Shown piece by piece: positions 8,323 through 17,215 of a stretch of DNA of 33,011 nt. The notes beneath the pieces were generated by a model, which ran no database searches, was not told the origin of the DNA, and was given only the letters and a program-made list of their open reading frames with translations. The position numbers and the translations under genes are program-made. The DNA comes from Reyranella soli. Its GTDB lineage: Bacteria; Pseudomonadota; Alphaproteobacteria; Reyranellales; Reyranellaceae. The DNA is taken from NCBI RefSeq assembly GCF_007992495.1, contig NZ_BKAJ01000125.1, positions 1 to 33,011 on the forward strand, in the 5' to 3' direction. Positions within the stretch are counted from its first letter, which is position 1, and every line of letters begins with the position of its first letter.

Positions 8323-8873
8323 TCCATCGCGGACTCGTTTTCTGGTCGATGGCTGCGGTCGCCACCGCGATCGGTCTCTTCACCGTCAAGTACAAGGTGC
8401 AGGACCTCGAGGAGAAGATCGACCGCACCAACCAGAAGATCATCGAGAGCCAGCAGGCCACGCACATCCTGCGGGTCGAATGGGCTCACCTCAACGAGGC
8501 CGAGCGCATCGAAAAGCTCGCCATCAAGCATCTCAAGCTCGAGCCGGTATCGGTCAAGCAGGTCGTACGGCTCGATTCCCTCAAACCAGCAGATTCACAG
8601 CCCCCGCGACGCGATCCACCACTCCCTTCCCCCCCACGAACGGGCAACGACGTCCCCTCGTCGAGCTTGCCCGGTGGTGGTCGCGTCGCAGCGGAGGCCG
8701 GCAGCCCCTCGCCGGCCTCCGCACCCCCTCCAGGGCGTTCGACCGGACCCACGACGCCCCCTCGACCGGCCATGATCCAAGAGCCGGCAACAGCGGGTCC
8801 GGTTGGCGATGGCCAGAGCGCCGCGGTCTCCATCGATGAGATCCTTTCGAGAAACGAAAAGGACCGTCGATGA
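8319..8873 (+). CDS. ftsL: cell division protein FtsL with a proline-rich C-terminal extension
   Basis: Bitopic inner-membrane protein that partners FtsB and FtsQ and helps activate FtsW-FtsI. Residues 6-22 form the membrane segment, and about 26-60 form the periplasmic coiled coil (YKVQDLEEKIDRTNQKIIESQQ). The LRVEWAHLNEAERIEKLA segment is the family's best-conserved part. At 184 residues it is longer than the usual 100-130: residues about 90-165 are rich in Pro, Ser, Gly and Ala, and the protein ends in a less biased stretch (AVSIDEILSRNEKDRR). Identity rests on position between rsmH and ftsI plus this architecture. It overlaps ftsI by ATGA at 8870. Confidence 0.9.
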   Translation: MIHRGLVFWSMAAVATAIGLFTVKYKVQDLEEKIDRTNQKIIESQQATHILRVEWAHLNEAERIEKLAIKHLKLEPVSVKQVVRLDSLKPADSQPPRRDPPLPSPPRTGNDVPSSSLPGGGRVAAEAGSPSPASAPPPGRSTGPTTPPRPAMIQEPATAGPVGDGQSAAVSIDEILSRNEKDRR

Positions 8874-10738
8874 AGCTGTGGCGCAAACGAGCCTCGCCCG
8901 ACCCGGCCGCCGCGGCAAACGCGGCGGCCGGCGCGCGTTACGGATCGCCGCAGGAGCGGCTCAAGGGCGACGCCCAGGAGACCGCGCGCCAGCGCCTGGT
9001 CATCGCATCAGGGCTGTTTGCCGTGGTGTTCGTCGCCATCGCGTTGCGCATGGGCTACGTGTCGCTGCTGCGCGACGGCGCGGAGCCGACGCAGCGCGTC
9101 GCCGCCCGCGGCGGCGCGATCCAGTCGGAGCGTGGCGACATCGTCGACCGCAACGGTGCGGTGCTGGCGACCTCGATCCCGGTGATGTCGGCCTTCGTCA
9201 ATCCGCGCTTGCTGCTCGATTCGACGGATGCGGCCAAGAAGATCGTCTCGGCGCTGCCCGACCTCAAGTACGAGGACGTCAAGGGCAAGCTCGAGGAAGA
9301 CAAGACCTTCGTCTGGATCAAGCGCGGCCTCAGCCCGCGCGAGCATGACCGCGTCAACCGTCTCGGTATTCCCGGGCTGGAGTTCCAGGCCGAGGAGCGT
9401 CGCATCTATCCGCAGGGCACGGCGGCGGCGCACATCCTGGGCTATGCCAGCGTCGACAATGCCGGCCTGGCGGGTGTCGAGCGCTACTTCGACCAGCAGC
9501 TGCAGAGCGGCGAGACGCTGCAGCTCGCCATCGACCTTCGCCTGCAGCGCCTGATCGAGCGCGAGATCGCCCGCGCGGTCGAGAAGTTCTCGGCGATCGG
9601 CGCCACCGCCATCGTCATGGATGCGACCAACGGCGAGATCCTCGCCATGGCCTCGCTGCCGACCTACGATCCCAACTCGGCCAAGACCATCACCAACGAG
9701 GCGCTGTTCAACCGCGCCACCTTGGGTGTCTACGAGCAGGGCTCGACCTTCAAGATCTTCAACACGGCGATGGCGCTCGACACCGGCAGGGTGACGCTGA
9801 ACTCGGTGTTCGACGCCACCTCGCCGATCAAGATCGACCGCTTCACCATCAACGACGACCACGCCCAGCGGCGGCCGCTGACCGTGCCCGAGCTGTTCAA
9901 GTACTCGTCCAACATCGCCTCGGCCAAGATGGCGGTGGAGATGGGCAGCGAGACCCAGAAGGCCTTCTTCGACAAGATCGGCTTCCTGAAGCCGCTCACC
10001 ACCCAGCTCACCGAACTGGCGGCGCCGCTCTATCCGCGCAACTGGATGAAGATCAACACCATGACCATCGCCTTCGGGCATGGCATCTCGGTGACGCCGC
10101 TGCATCTGGCGACCGGCGCGTCGGCGGTGGTCAATGGCGGCACCCTGTATTCGCCGAGCCTGGTGAAGCGCAACGCCGCCAGCGATCCCGGCCGGCGCGT
10201 CATCCAGGCCAAGACCTCGGTGATGATGCGCCAGCTGCTGCGCCTGAACGCGGTCGAGGGCACCGGCAAGAACGCCGACCTGCCGGGCTACGAGGTCGGC
10301 GGCAAGACCGGCACCGCCGAGAAGCCGTCGCGCGGCGGCTACCGCCAAAAAGCCCTAATCAGCTCGTTCGTTGGGGCGTTCCCGATGAACGATCCGAAGT
10401 TCGTCATTCTGGTGTCGATCGACGAGCCGAAGGGCACGAAGGATACGTTCGGCTTTGCGACGGCCGGCTGGGTGGCGGCGCCATCGGTGAAGGTCATCAT
10501 CGAGGGCATGGCATCGCTCTACGGCATCCTGCCGGGCGACCTGAAGCAGGGCCTGCCGCCCATCGAGATCGCGTCGACGCCCGTCCCGGCGCCGGTGCCG
10601 CCGCCGCACTTCGTGCCGGCGAGCGCCCGCCATCGCGGCGGCGCCCAGGAACAGCGTAAGGCTCTGCCGGTACGGCCCGGCCCCAACCAGGCCGCGGCCG
10701 CACCCCAAACGGGAGTGCGTCGCGTTGCTGCTGAGTGA
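8870..10738 (+). CDS. ftsI: septal peptidoglycan transpeptidase FtsI (PBP3)
   Basis: Monofunctional class B penicillin-binding protein that cross-links septal peptidoglycan made by FtsW. A 42-residue cytoplasmic tail precedes the membrane anchor (about 43-66), followed by the dimerisation/pedestal domain (RGDIVDRNGAVLATS). The transpeptidase domain has Ser292-x-x-Lys295 in EQGSTFKIF, the SSN motif at 346-348 and KTGT at 479-482. The last 45 or so residues are Pro/Ala-rich and beyond the catalytic fold. Total length is 622. The 3' end overlaps the murE start by 14 bp. Confidence 0.97.
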   Translation: MKLWRKRASPDPAAAANAAAGARYGSPQERLKGDAQETARQRLVIASGLFAVVFVAIALRMGYVSLLRDGAEPTQRVAARGGAIQSERGDIVDRNGAVLATSIPVMSAFVNPRLLLDSTDAAKKIVSALPDLKYEDVKGKLEEDKTFVWIKRGLSPREHDRVNRLGIPGLEFQAEERRIYPQGTAAAHILGYASVDNAGLAGVERYFDQQLQSGETLQLAIDLRLQRLIEREIARAVEKFSAIGATAIVMDATNGEILAMASLPTYDPNSAKTITNEALFNRATLGVYEQGSTFKIFNTAMALDTGRVTLNSVFDATSPIKIDRFTINDDHAQRRPLTVPELFKYSSNIASAKMAVEMGSETQKAFFDKIGFLKPLTTQLTELAAPLYPRNWMKINTMTIAFGHGISVTPLHLATGASAVVNGGTLYSPSLVKRNAASDPGRRVIQAKTSVMMRQLLRLNAVEGTGKNADLPGYEVGGKTGTAEKPSRGGYRQKALISSFVGAFPMNDPKFVILVSIDEPKGTKDTFGFATAGWVAAPSVKVIIEGMASLYGILPGDLKQGLPPIEIASTPVPAPVPPPHFVPASARHRGGAQEQRKALPVRPGPNQAAAAPQTGVRRVAAE

Positions 10739-12212
10739 CCTGATGCGGGAGAGTGCCAACGCGGCGACCACGCCCCCCGCGTTGCCACGCGACCCAGCCC
10801 TCTCCGGTCTGACCCTCGATTCACGTAAGGTCGGGCCGGGGTTCCTTTTCGCCGCTCTCGTCGGCAACCGGCAGGACGGCACGGCCTTCGTCGCCGAAGC
10901 GGTGAAGCGTGGTGCGGTCGCGATCCTGGCCGCGCCCGACGCCAGCCTGCCGCCGCTCGATCCCTCGATCGTCGTCGTGCGCGACGCCAATCCGCGGCGC
11001 CGCGTCGCCCTGATGGCGGCCGCCTTCGCCGGCGCGCAGCCCGCTACCATCGCCGCCGTCACCGGCACCAACGGCAAGTCCTCGACCGTCCATTTCGTGC
11101 GTCATATCTGGGCGAATCTCGGCTTCAAGGCAGCAAGCGTCGGCACGCTCGGCATCTTCTCGCCCGGCCTGACGCGCGAAGCCGGCCTCACCACGCCGGA
11201 CCCGGTGCAGCTGCACGAAGACCTGGCGATCCTGGCGCGCCAGGGCGTCACCCACCTCGCCATCGAGGCATCGAGCCACGGTCTCGACCAGCACCGGCTC
11301 GACGGCCTTCGCCTGTCGGCTGCCTGCTTCACCAACCTGACGCACGAGCACCTCGACTATCACGCCTCGATGGAGACCTACTTCGCGGCCAAGGCACGGC
11401 TGTTCGACAGCCTGCTGCCGGAAAGCGGCACGGCGGTGATCAATGCCGACAGCGACCGCGCTCAGGCGCTGATGGCGATCGCAGCGCGCCACGGCGTGCG
11501 CTGCTGGACCTATGGCGCCAAGGGCCGCGAGTTCCGCCTGCTCAAGGATCAGGCGACATCGGCCGGCCAGCATCTGGCGGTCGAGATCCTGGGCGAGCTG
11601 CATGGCATCGAGCTGCCGCTGGTCGGCGGCTTCCAGGCGTCCAATGCGCTGGGCGCGCTGGCGCTCGCCGTGGCGACCGGCGGCGATGTCGACCGCTCGG
11701 TCGAGGCGCTCGGCAGCGTGACCGGCGCGCCGGGCCGCCTGCAGCTCGTCGCCCGCCATCGCACCGGCGCCAACGTCTATGTCGACTATGCCCACAAGCC
11801 CGAGGCGCTCGAGACCGTGCTGTCGACGCTGCGGCCGTTCGCCCGCGGCCGGCTGGTCGTGGTGTTCGGCTGCGGCGGCGATCGCGATCGCGCCAAGCGG
11901 CCGGTGATGGGCGAGATCGCCACGCGCCTCGCCGATCTCACGCTGGTCACTGACGACAATCCGCGCAGCGAAGAGCCCGAGGAGATCCGCGCCGAGATCG
12001 TGCGCGGCATTCCCGCCGACCGGCGCAACTGGATCGAGGTGCGCGACGGCAGGCATGCCGCCATCGAGCGCGGCATGGCCTCGCTCAGGAGCAAGGACGA
12101 CCTGCTGCTGATCGCCGGCAAGGGCCACGAGACCGGCCAGACCATCAAGGGCGTCACGCATCACTTCGACGACGCCGAGGTGGCGCGCGAATTCGCCGAG
12201 GCGGTGTCGTGA
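10725..12212 (+). CDS. murE: UDP-N-acetylmuramoyl-L-alanyl-D-glutamate--2,6-diaminopimelate ligase
   Basis: ATP-dependent Mur ligase that adds meso-diaminopimelate to UDP-MurNAc-L-Ala-D-Glu in the cytoplasm. The ATP-binding loop TGTNGKSS is at residues 113-120, and DNPR at 411-414 is the signature of DAP rather than lysine specificity. The start is probably a TTG at 10725: it gives the family-like N-terminus LLSDLM and has GGGAG at 10711-10715 nine bases upstream. The alternative is the in-frame ATG at 10743, just after the ftsI stop. The end overlaps murF as GTGA. Length 495 is normal. Confidence 0.96.
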   Translation: MLLSDLMRESANAATTPPALPRDPALSGLTLDSRKVGPGFLFAALVGNRQDGTAFVAEAVKRGAVAILAAPDASLPPLDPSIVVVRDANPRRRVALMAAAFAGAQPATIAAVTGTNGKSSTVHFVRHIWANLGFKAASVGTLGIFSPGLTREAGLTTPDPVQLHEDLAILARQGVTHLAIEASSHGLDQHRLDGLRLSAACFTNLTHEHLDYHASMETYFAAKARLFDSLLPESGTAVINADSDRAQALMAIAARHGVRCWTYGAKGREFRLLKDQATSAGQHLAVEILGELHGIELPLVGGFQASNALGALALAVATGGDVDRSVEALGSVTGAPGRLQLVARHRTGANVYVDYAHKPEALETVLSTLRPFARGRLVVVFGCGGDRDRAKRPVMGEIATRLADLTLVTDDNPRSEEPEEIRAEIVRGIPADRRNWIEVRDGRHAAIERGMASLRSKDDLLLIAGKGHETGQTIKGVTHHFDDAEVAREFAEAVS

Positions 12213-13612
12213 GCGCGCTGTGGACCTCCGATGAAGTGGCTCAGGCCCTCGGCGCGACGCTTGTCGCACCATTCGAAGCCAATGGCGTTACCTTCGACAG
12301 CCGCGCCGTCGGCAAAGGTGATCTGTTCTTCGCCTTGAAAGGCGAGACGACCGACGGGCACGGCTTCGTGACCGAGGCGATGGAGCGCGGCGCTGCAGCG
12401 GCCGTCGTGTCGAGCGACGTCGAGAATGCCGACGGCACCTTGATCCGTGTTCCCGACACCATGAAAGCCCTGGTCGATCTCGGCCGCGCCGCCCGCCGGC
12501 GCAGCAAGGCCCGCATCGCCAGCGTCACAGGCTCGGTCGGCAAGACCAGCACCAAGGACGCGCTGCGCGCCATGCTGTCGGCCCAGGCACCGACCTCGGC
12601 CAGCACCGCCTCGTTCAACAACCATGTCGGCGTGCCGATCAGCCTGGCCCGACTGCCGCGCGAGGCGCGCTACGGCGTGTTCGAGATCGGCATGAACCAT
12701 CCCGGCGAGATCGAGCCGCTGGCCCGCCAGGTCGAGGCCCATGTCGGGGTCGTGACCAATGTCGGGCCGGTGCATATCGGCTTCATGGGCTCGGAAGAGG
12801 CGATCGCCGACGAGAAGGCCTGCCTGTTCGCCGGCATGGCCCAAGGTGCAGTGGCCGTGCTCAATCGCGACAGCCGGCACTATGAGCGCATCGCTGGCCA
12901 TGCGCGGCACTTCGGCGTGTCGCGCATTGTCGGCTTCGGCCGCAGCGAGAGCGCGGACGCCCGGCTTCTCTCCTGCGACCTGCAGGATTCGGGCAGCGAT
13001 GTTGTCGCCTTGATCCATGGCCGGCGCATCGAGTATCGGCTTGGCGCGGCCGGTGAGCATTGGGTGCTGAACAGCATCGCGGCGCTCGCCGTCGTCGAGG
13101 CACTCGATGCAGACGTGATGCAGGCGGCCGCCACGCTCGCCGGGGTTTCGGCTTCGCCGGGCCGCGGTGCGCGGCGGATGCTCAAGTTCGGCACTGGCAC
13201 GGTGGAGCTCCTGGACGAGAGCTACAACGGCAACCCGGTGTCGGTTCGCGCCATGCTGGCCGTGCTGGCCCGCACCGCGCCGGCAAAGGGCGGCCGCCGC
13301 CTGTTGGCGCTGGGCGACATGCGCGAACTGGGCGAGGGTGCCGACGCCTATCACGCGGCGCTCGCCGATGCGGTGTCGGCGAGCGGCGCCGTGCAGGTCT
13401 ACCTGTGCGGCCCGCACATGCGGGCGTTGTGGGACAAGCTCGCGCCGTCGCAGCGCGGCGTGCATCGGCCGGATTCGGCTGCGCTGGCAGGCGAAGTCGC
13501 CGCGGCGGTGAAGGCAGGAGATGTGATCGCGGTGAAGGGTTCGTTGGGTTCGAAAATGAAGATTGTCGTCGACGCCATCCTGGCGGCCAGCGGCGGCGAG
13601 GCGGGACACTAG
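12209..13612 (+). CDS. murF: UDP-N-acetylmuramoyl-tripeptide--D-alanyl-D-alanine ligase
   Basis: Completes the cytoplasmic pentapeptide by adding D-Ala-D-Ala to the UDP-MurNAc tripeptide. The ATP loop VTGSVGKTSTKD includes Lys112. Other Mur-ligase landmarks are FNNHVGVPISL, GMNHPGEI, DESYNGNPVSVRAML and LALGDMRELG. The start is a GTG at 12209 overlapping the murE stop (GTGA), and the TAG stop at 13610-13612 directly abuts the mraY ATG. Length 467 is normal. Confidence 0.96.
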   Translation: MSALWTSDEVAQALGATLVAPFEANGVTFDSRAVGKGDLFFALKGETTDGHGFVTEAMERGAAAAVVSSDVENADGTLIRVPDTMKALVDLGRAARRRSKARIASVTGSVGKTSTKDALRAMLSAQAPTSASTASFNNHVGVPISLARLPREARYGVFEIGMNHPGEIEPLARQVEAHVGVVTNVGPVHIGFMGSEEAIADEKACLFAGMAQGAVAVLNRDSRHYERIAGHARHFGVSRIVGFGRSESADARLLSCDLQDSGSDVVALIHGRRIEYRLGAAGEHWVLNSIAALAVVEALDADVMQAAATLAGVSASPGRGARRMLKFGTGTVELLDESYNGNPVSVRAMLAVLARTAPAKGGRRLLALGDMRELGEGADAYHAALADAVSASGAVQVYLCGPHMRALWDKLAPSQRGVHRPDSAALAGEVAAAVKAGDVIAVKGSLGSKMKIVVDAILAASGGEAGH

Positions 13613-14701
13613 ATGTTCTACAACCTCCTCTATCCGCTGGCGGACGTCTTCAGCCCGTTCAACCTGTTCCGTTACCTGACGTTCCGGTCGATTGCGGCGT
13701 TCCTGACGGCGTTGGTGCTGAGCTTCCTGATCGGCGGCAGCCTGATCCGCTGGCTGCGCAGCAAACAGGCGCAGGGTCAGCCCATCCGCACTGACGGGCC
13801 GGCCACCCACCTCAGCAAGAAGGGCACGCCCACCATGGGTGGGCTCTTGATCCTGATCACGCTCACGGTGGCGACGCTGCTGTGGGCCGATCTCACCAAT
13901 CGCTACGTCTGGATCGTGCTTGCCATCACGCTGGCCTTTGGCGCGGTCGGCTTCTGGGACGACTATCTCAAGGTCACCAAGAAGAACCCCAAGGGCGTGC
14001 CGGGCAAGATCAAGCTCGTGATCTCGATCCTGGTAGCAGGGATCGCCGCCTACCTGATCGCCCAGGCCTCGCCTTCGTCGCTGCGCTACATGATGGCGCT
14101 GCCGTTCCTGAAGGACGTGCTGCTGCCGCTGGGCCTGATCGGCTTCCTCGCCTTCTCCGTGGTGGTGATGGTCGGCGCCTCCAACGCCGTCAACCTCACC
14201 GACGGTCTCGACGGCCTCGCCATCGGCCCGGTGATCATGGCCTCGGCGGTGTTCGGCCTGATCGCCTACGTCGTCGGCAACACCATCCTCACCAACTACC
14301 TCTATCTCCATCACGTGCCGCGCTCGGGCGAGCTTGCCGTGCTGCTGGCGGCAATGATCGGCGCGGGCCTGGGCTTCCTGTGGTTCAATGCGCCGCCCGC
14401 CATGGTCTTCATGGGCGACACCGGCTCGCTCGCCATCGGCGGCGCACTGGGCGCCGTCGCCGTCGTCACCAAGCACGAGATCGTGCTGGCGATCGTGGGC
14501 GGCCTGTTCGTGCTCGAGACCGTGTCGGTGATCGTGCAGGTCCTGTCCTTCAAATGGACCGGGCGCCGCGTCTTCCGCATGGCGCCGCTGCACCATCACT
14601 TCGAGCAGAAAGGCTGGGCCGAGCCCACCATCGTCTTCCGCTTCTGGATCATCGCCGCCATCCTGGCGATGGCTGGCCTCGCCACCCTGAAGCTGAGGTG
14701 A
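13613..14701 (+). CDS. mraY: phospho-N-acetylmuramoyl-pentapeptide-transferase
   Basis: Integral membrane enzyme that transfers phospho-MurNAc-pentapeptide to undecaprenyl phosphate, giving lipid I. About ten membrane helices are apparent in 362 residues. Active-site landmarks are all present: Asp116-Asp117 in FWDDYLKVTKKNPKG, NAVNLTDGLDGLAIG, FMGDTGSLAIGG and the triple His at 327-329 in APLHHHFE. The ATG follows the murF stop with no gap, and murD starts 5 bp after the last base. Confidence 0.98.
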   Translation: MFYNLLYPLADVFSPFNLFRYLTFRSIAAFLTALVLSFLIGGSLIRWLRSKQAQGQPIRTDGPATHLSKKGTPTMGGLLILITLTVATLLWADLTNRYVWIVLAITLAFGAVGFWDDYLKVTKKNPKGVPGKIKLVISILVAGIAAYLIAQASPSSLRYMMALPFLKDVLLPLGLIGFLAFSVVVMVGASNAVNLTDGLDGLAIGPVIMASAVFGLIAYVVGNTILTNYLYLHHVPRSGELAVLLAAMIGAGLGFLWFNAPPAMVFMGDTGSLAIGGALGAVAVVTKHEIVLAIVGGLFVLETVSVIVQVLSFKWTGRRVFRMAPLHHHFEQKGWAEPTIVFRFWIIAAILAMAGLATLKLR

Positions 14702-14705
14702 GGGG

Positions 14706-16091
14706 ATGATCGATCTCGGCATCCTGAAAGGTTCTTCCTTCGTCGTGCTGGGGCTGGCGCGCTCCGGCTTGGCGACGGGACGCGCCCTGAAGGCGGCCGG
14801 CGTCGACTACATCTGCTGGGACGACAACGCCGTCTCGCGCGATGCCGCCGTCGCGGCCGGACTGAACGTCGCCGACCCTGCGGGCATCGACTGGTCGCGC
14901 ATCGCCGCACTGGTCATCAGCCCGGGCATTCCCAGCACCTTCCCCGAGCCGCATCCGGTGGCCGCCGCGGCTCGCGCGGCCGGCAGGAAGATCATCTGTG
15001 ACGTCGAGCTGCTGGCGCGCGCCCAGGACAAGGCGAAGTACGTCGCCATTACCGGTACCAACGGCAAGTCGACGACGACGGCGCTGATCGGCCATATCCT
15101 CGCCGCGGCCGGCGTGCGCTGCGAGGTCGGCGGCAATATCGGCCGCGGCGCGCTCGACCTCGCGCCACTCGGCGCCGACGGCGTGTACGTGCTGGAGCTG
15201 TCGTCCTACCAGCTCGAATTGCTGGAGACTTTCCATGCCTATATCGCGGTGTGGCTCAACATCACGCCCGACCATATCGACCGCCATGGCGACCTGGCAG
15301 GCTATGTCGCCGCCAAGGAGAACATCTTCGCTCGCCAGCAGGTGCACGACTGTGCGGTGATCGGCATCGACGACGAGCCATCGCGCGCCGTCTACGCCAA
15401 GCTGGCGCAGCGCGGCATCGCCACGGTGCCGGTGAAGCTCGAGATGCCGGTCGCCGGCGGGGTATCGTACCGCGCAGGCATGCTGATCGATGCCGACGGC
15501 TACATGGTCGATTTCGCCGACGTGCCGACCCTGCCGGGCGACCACAACGCGCAGAACGCCGCCTGCGCCTGGGCGGCCTGCCGCTGGCTCAACGTGCCGC
15601 GCGAGGAGATCGTCGCGGGCCTGAAGACCTATCCCGGCCTGCCGCATCGCCAGGAGCGGGTCGCTTCTGTCGGCACCGTGGTCTACGTCAACGACAGCAA
15701 GGCGACCAACGCCGACGCCACGGCGCGGGCGCTGTCGTCCTACCGCGATATCTACTGGATCCTCGGCGGCCAGGCGAAGGAGGGCGGCGTGGCGCCGCTC
15801 GCGCCATGGTTCGACCGCATCCGCCACGCCTTCCTGATCGGCGAGGCGACAGAGCTGTTCGCCGGCCAGCTCGAGGGCAAGATCACCTACAGCCGCTGCG
15901 GTGACCTGAAGTCGGCGCTCGACGCTGCCCATGAGCGCGCGCAGCGCGAGGCCAAAGGGAACGCCGTGGTGCTGCTGTCGCCGGCCTGCGCCTCGTGGGA
16001 CCAGTGGAAGAGCTATGAACATCGTGGCGATGCATTCCGTGCCATGGCGCGCGCCCTGCCGGGTGCGCAGGTTTTGGGGAGAGCAGCGTGA
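14706..16091 (+). CDS. murD: UDP-N-acetylmuramoyl-L-alanine--D-glutamate ligase
   Basis: Cytoplasmic Mur ligase adding D-glutamate to UDP-MurNAc-L-Ala. A Rossmann-type N-terminus (VVLGLARSGLATGRAL) binds the UDP substrate. The ATP loop TGTNGKST is at 116-123, and the middle and C-terminal domains show LNITPDHIDRHG, NDSKATNADAT and LLSPACASWDQW, all MurD hallmarks. Length 461 is normal. A GGGG precedes the ATG by a few bases in the 4-bp gap after mraY. The stop overlaps the ftsW GTG as GTGA. Confidence 0.97.
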   Translation: MIDLGILKGSSFVVLGLARSGLATGRALKAAGVDYICWDDNAVSRDAAVAAGLNVADPAGIDWSRIAALVISPGIPSTFPEPHPVAAAARAAGRKIICDVELLARAQDKAKYVAITGTNGKSTTTALIGHILAAAGVRCEVGGNIGRGALDLAPLGADGVYVLELSSYQLELLETFHAYIAVWLNITPDHIDRHGDLAGYVAAKENIFARQQVHDCAVIGIDDEPSRAVYAKLAQRGIATVPVKLEMPVAGGVSYRAGMLIDADGYMVDFADVPTLPGDHNAQNAACAWAACRWLNVPREEIVAGLKTYPGLPHRQERVASVGTVVYVNDSKATNADATARALSSYRDIYWILGGQAKEGGVAPLAPWFDRIRHAFLIGEATELFAGQLEGKITYSRCGDLKSALDAAHERAQREAKGNAVVLLSPACASWDQWKSYEHRGDAFRAMARALPGAQVLGRAA

Positions 16092-17215
16092 TCCAGGTAC
16101 CCCGTGACGACCGCAGCGTGATCGGCCAGTGGTGGTGGACCGTCGACCGCTGGTCGCTGGGCGCCATCCTGGCCATCATCGGCTTCGGCGTCATGCTGAC
16201 GCTCGCCGCCTCGCCGCCCGCCGCCGAGCGCATCGGCGCCGATTCCTTCGTCTTCGCCAAGCGCCAGTTCTTCTTCCTGCCGATCGCTCTGACGCTGATG
16301 CTGGCGATCTCGCTGGCCTCGCCGCGCCACATAAGGCGGCTGGCGCTGCTGGTGTTCTGCGGCAGCGTGCTGTTGCTGGCCGCCACCTTCGTCATCGGGG
16401 TCGAGATCAAGGGCGCGCGGCGCTGGATCTCGGTGCCCGGCCTGTCGAGCGTGCAGCCCTCGGAATTCGTCAAGCCCAGCCTGGCGGTGATCTCGGCCTG
16501 GCTGCTGGCGCAAAGCCGCGCCGAACGGCGGGCGCCAGGCTACATCCTCTCGACCCTGCTGGTCGGCGGGGTGCTCGCCTTGCTGGTGATGCAGCCCGAC
16601 CTCGGCATGACCGTGGTGGTGGCGCTGGTCTGGGCGGCCCAGCTTTTCGTCGTCGGCCTGCCGATGTGGGTTGCGGCCTTCGGCGTCATCGGCGGTGCTG
16701 CCGGGCTGGTCGGCGCCTACTTCACCTTCAGTCACGTGCGTAGCCGCTTCGACCGCTTCCTCGATCCCGCGTCGGGCGACAACTACCAGGTCAACACATC
16801 GCTCGAAGCCTTCATGAACGGCTCGCTGTTCGGCCGCGGGCCGGGCGAGGGGACGGTGAAGGCCCAGCTTCCCGACGCCCATACCGACTTCGTCATGGCG
16901 GTCGCGGGTGAGGAATTCGGCCTGATCGTCTGCCTGATGATCCTGTCTCTGTTCGCCTTCGTCACCATGCGCTCGATGTCGCGCGCCTCGAAGGAGACCA
17001 GCCTGTTCATCACGCTGGCGGCCACCGGGCTTGCCGTGCAGTTCGGCCTGCAGGCCGCCATCAACATGGCCTCGACCATCCAGCTCATCCCGGCCAAGGG
17101 CATGACCCTGCCTTTCATCTCCTACGGCGGCTCCTCGGCGCTGGCGATGGCGATCTGCCTTGGCATGCTGCTGTCGCTGACGCGCGAGCATGCCGGCTTG
17201 CGGGAGGCGGTGTGA
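16088..17215 (+). CDS. ftsW: septal peptidoglycan glycosyltransferase FtsW (SEDS family)
   Basis: Polytopic SEDS protein that polymerises lipid II at the septum with FtsI. The 375 residues contain about ten membrane segments. Family landmarks are GARRWI...QPSEFVKPSL, QPDLGMT, the large periplasmic loop with NTSLEAFMNGSLFGRGPGEG...LPDAHTDFVMAVAGEEFG, and the C-terminal KGMTLPFISYGGSS. The start is a GTG at 16088 overlapping murD. The order murD-ftsW-murG distinguishes it from RodA. Confidence 0.96.
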   Translation: MIQVPRDDRSVIGQWWWTVDRWSLGAILAIIGFGVMLTLAASPPAAERIGADSFVFAKRQFFFLPIALTLMLAISLASPRHIRRLALLVFCGSVLLLAATFVIGVEIKGARRWISVPGLSSVQPSEFVKPSLAVISAWLLAQSRAERRAPGYILSTLLVGGVLALLVMQPDLGMTVVVALVWAAQLFVVGLPMWVAAFGVIGGAAGLVGAYFTFSHVRSRFDRFLDPASGDNYQVNTSLEAFMNGSLFGRGPGEGTVKAQLPDAHTDFVMAVAGEEFGLIVCLMILSLFAFVTMRSMSRASKETSLFITLAATGLAVQFGLQAAINMASTIQLIPAKGMTLPFISYGGSSALAMAICLGMLLSLTREHAGLREAV

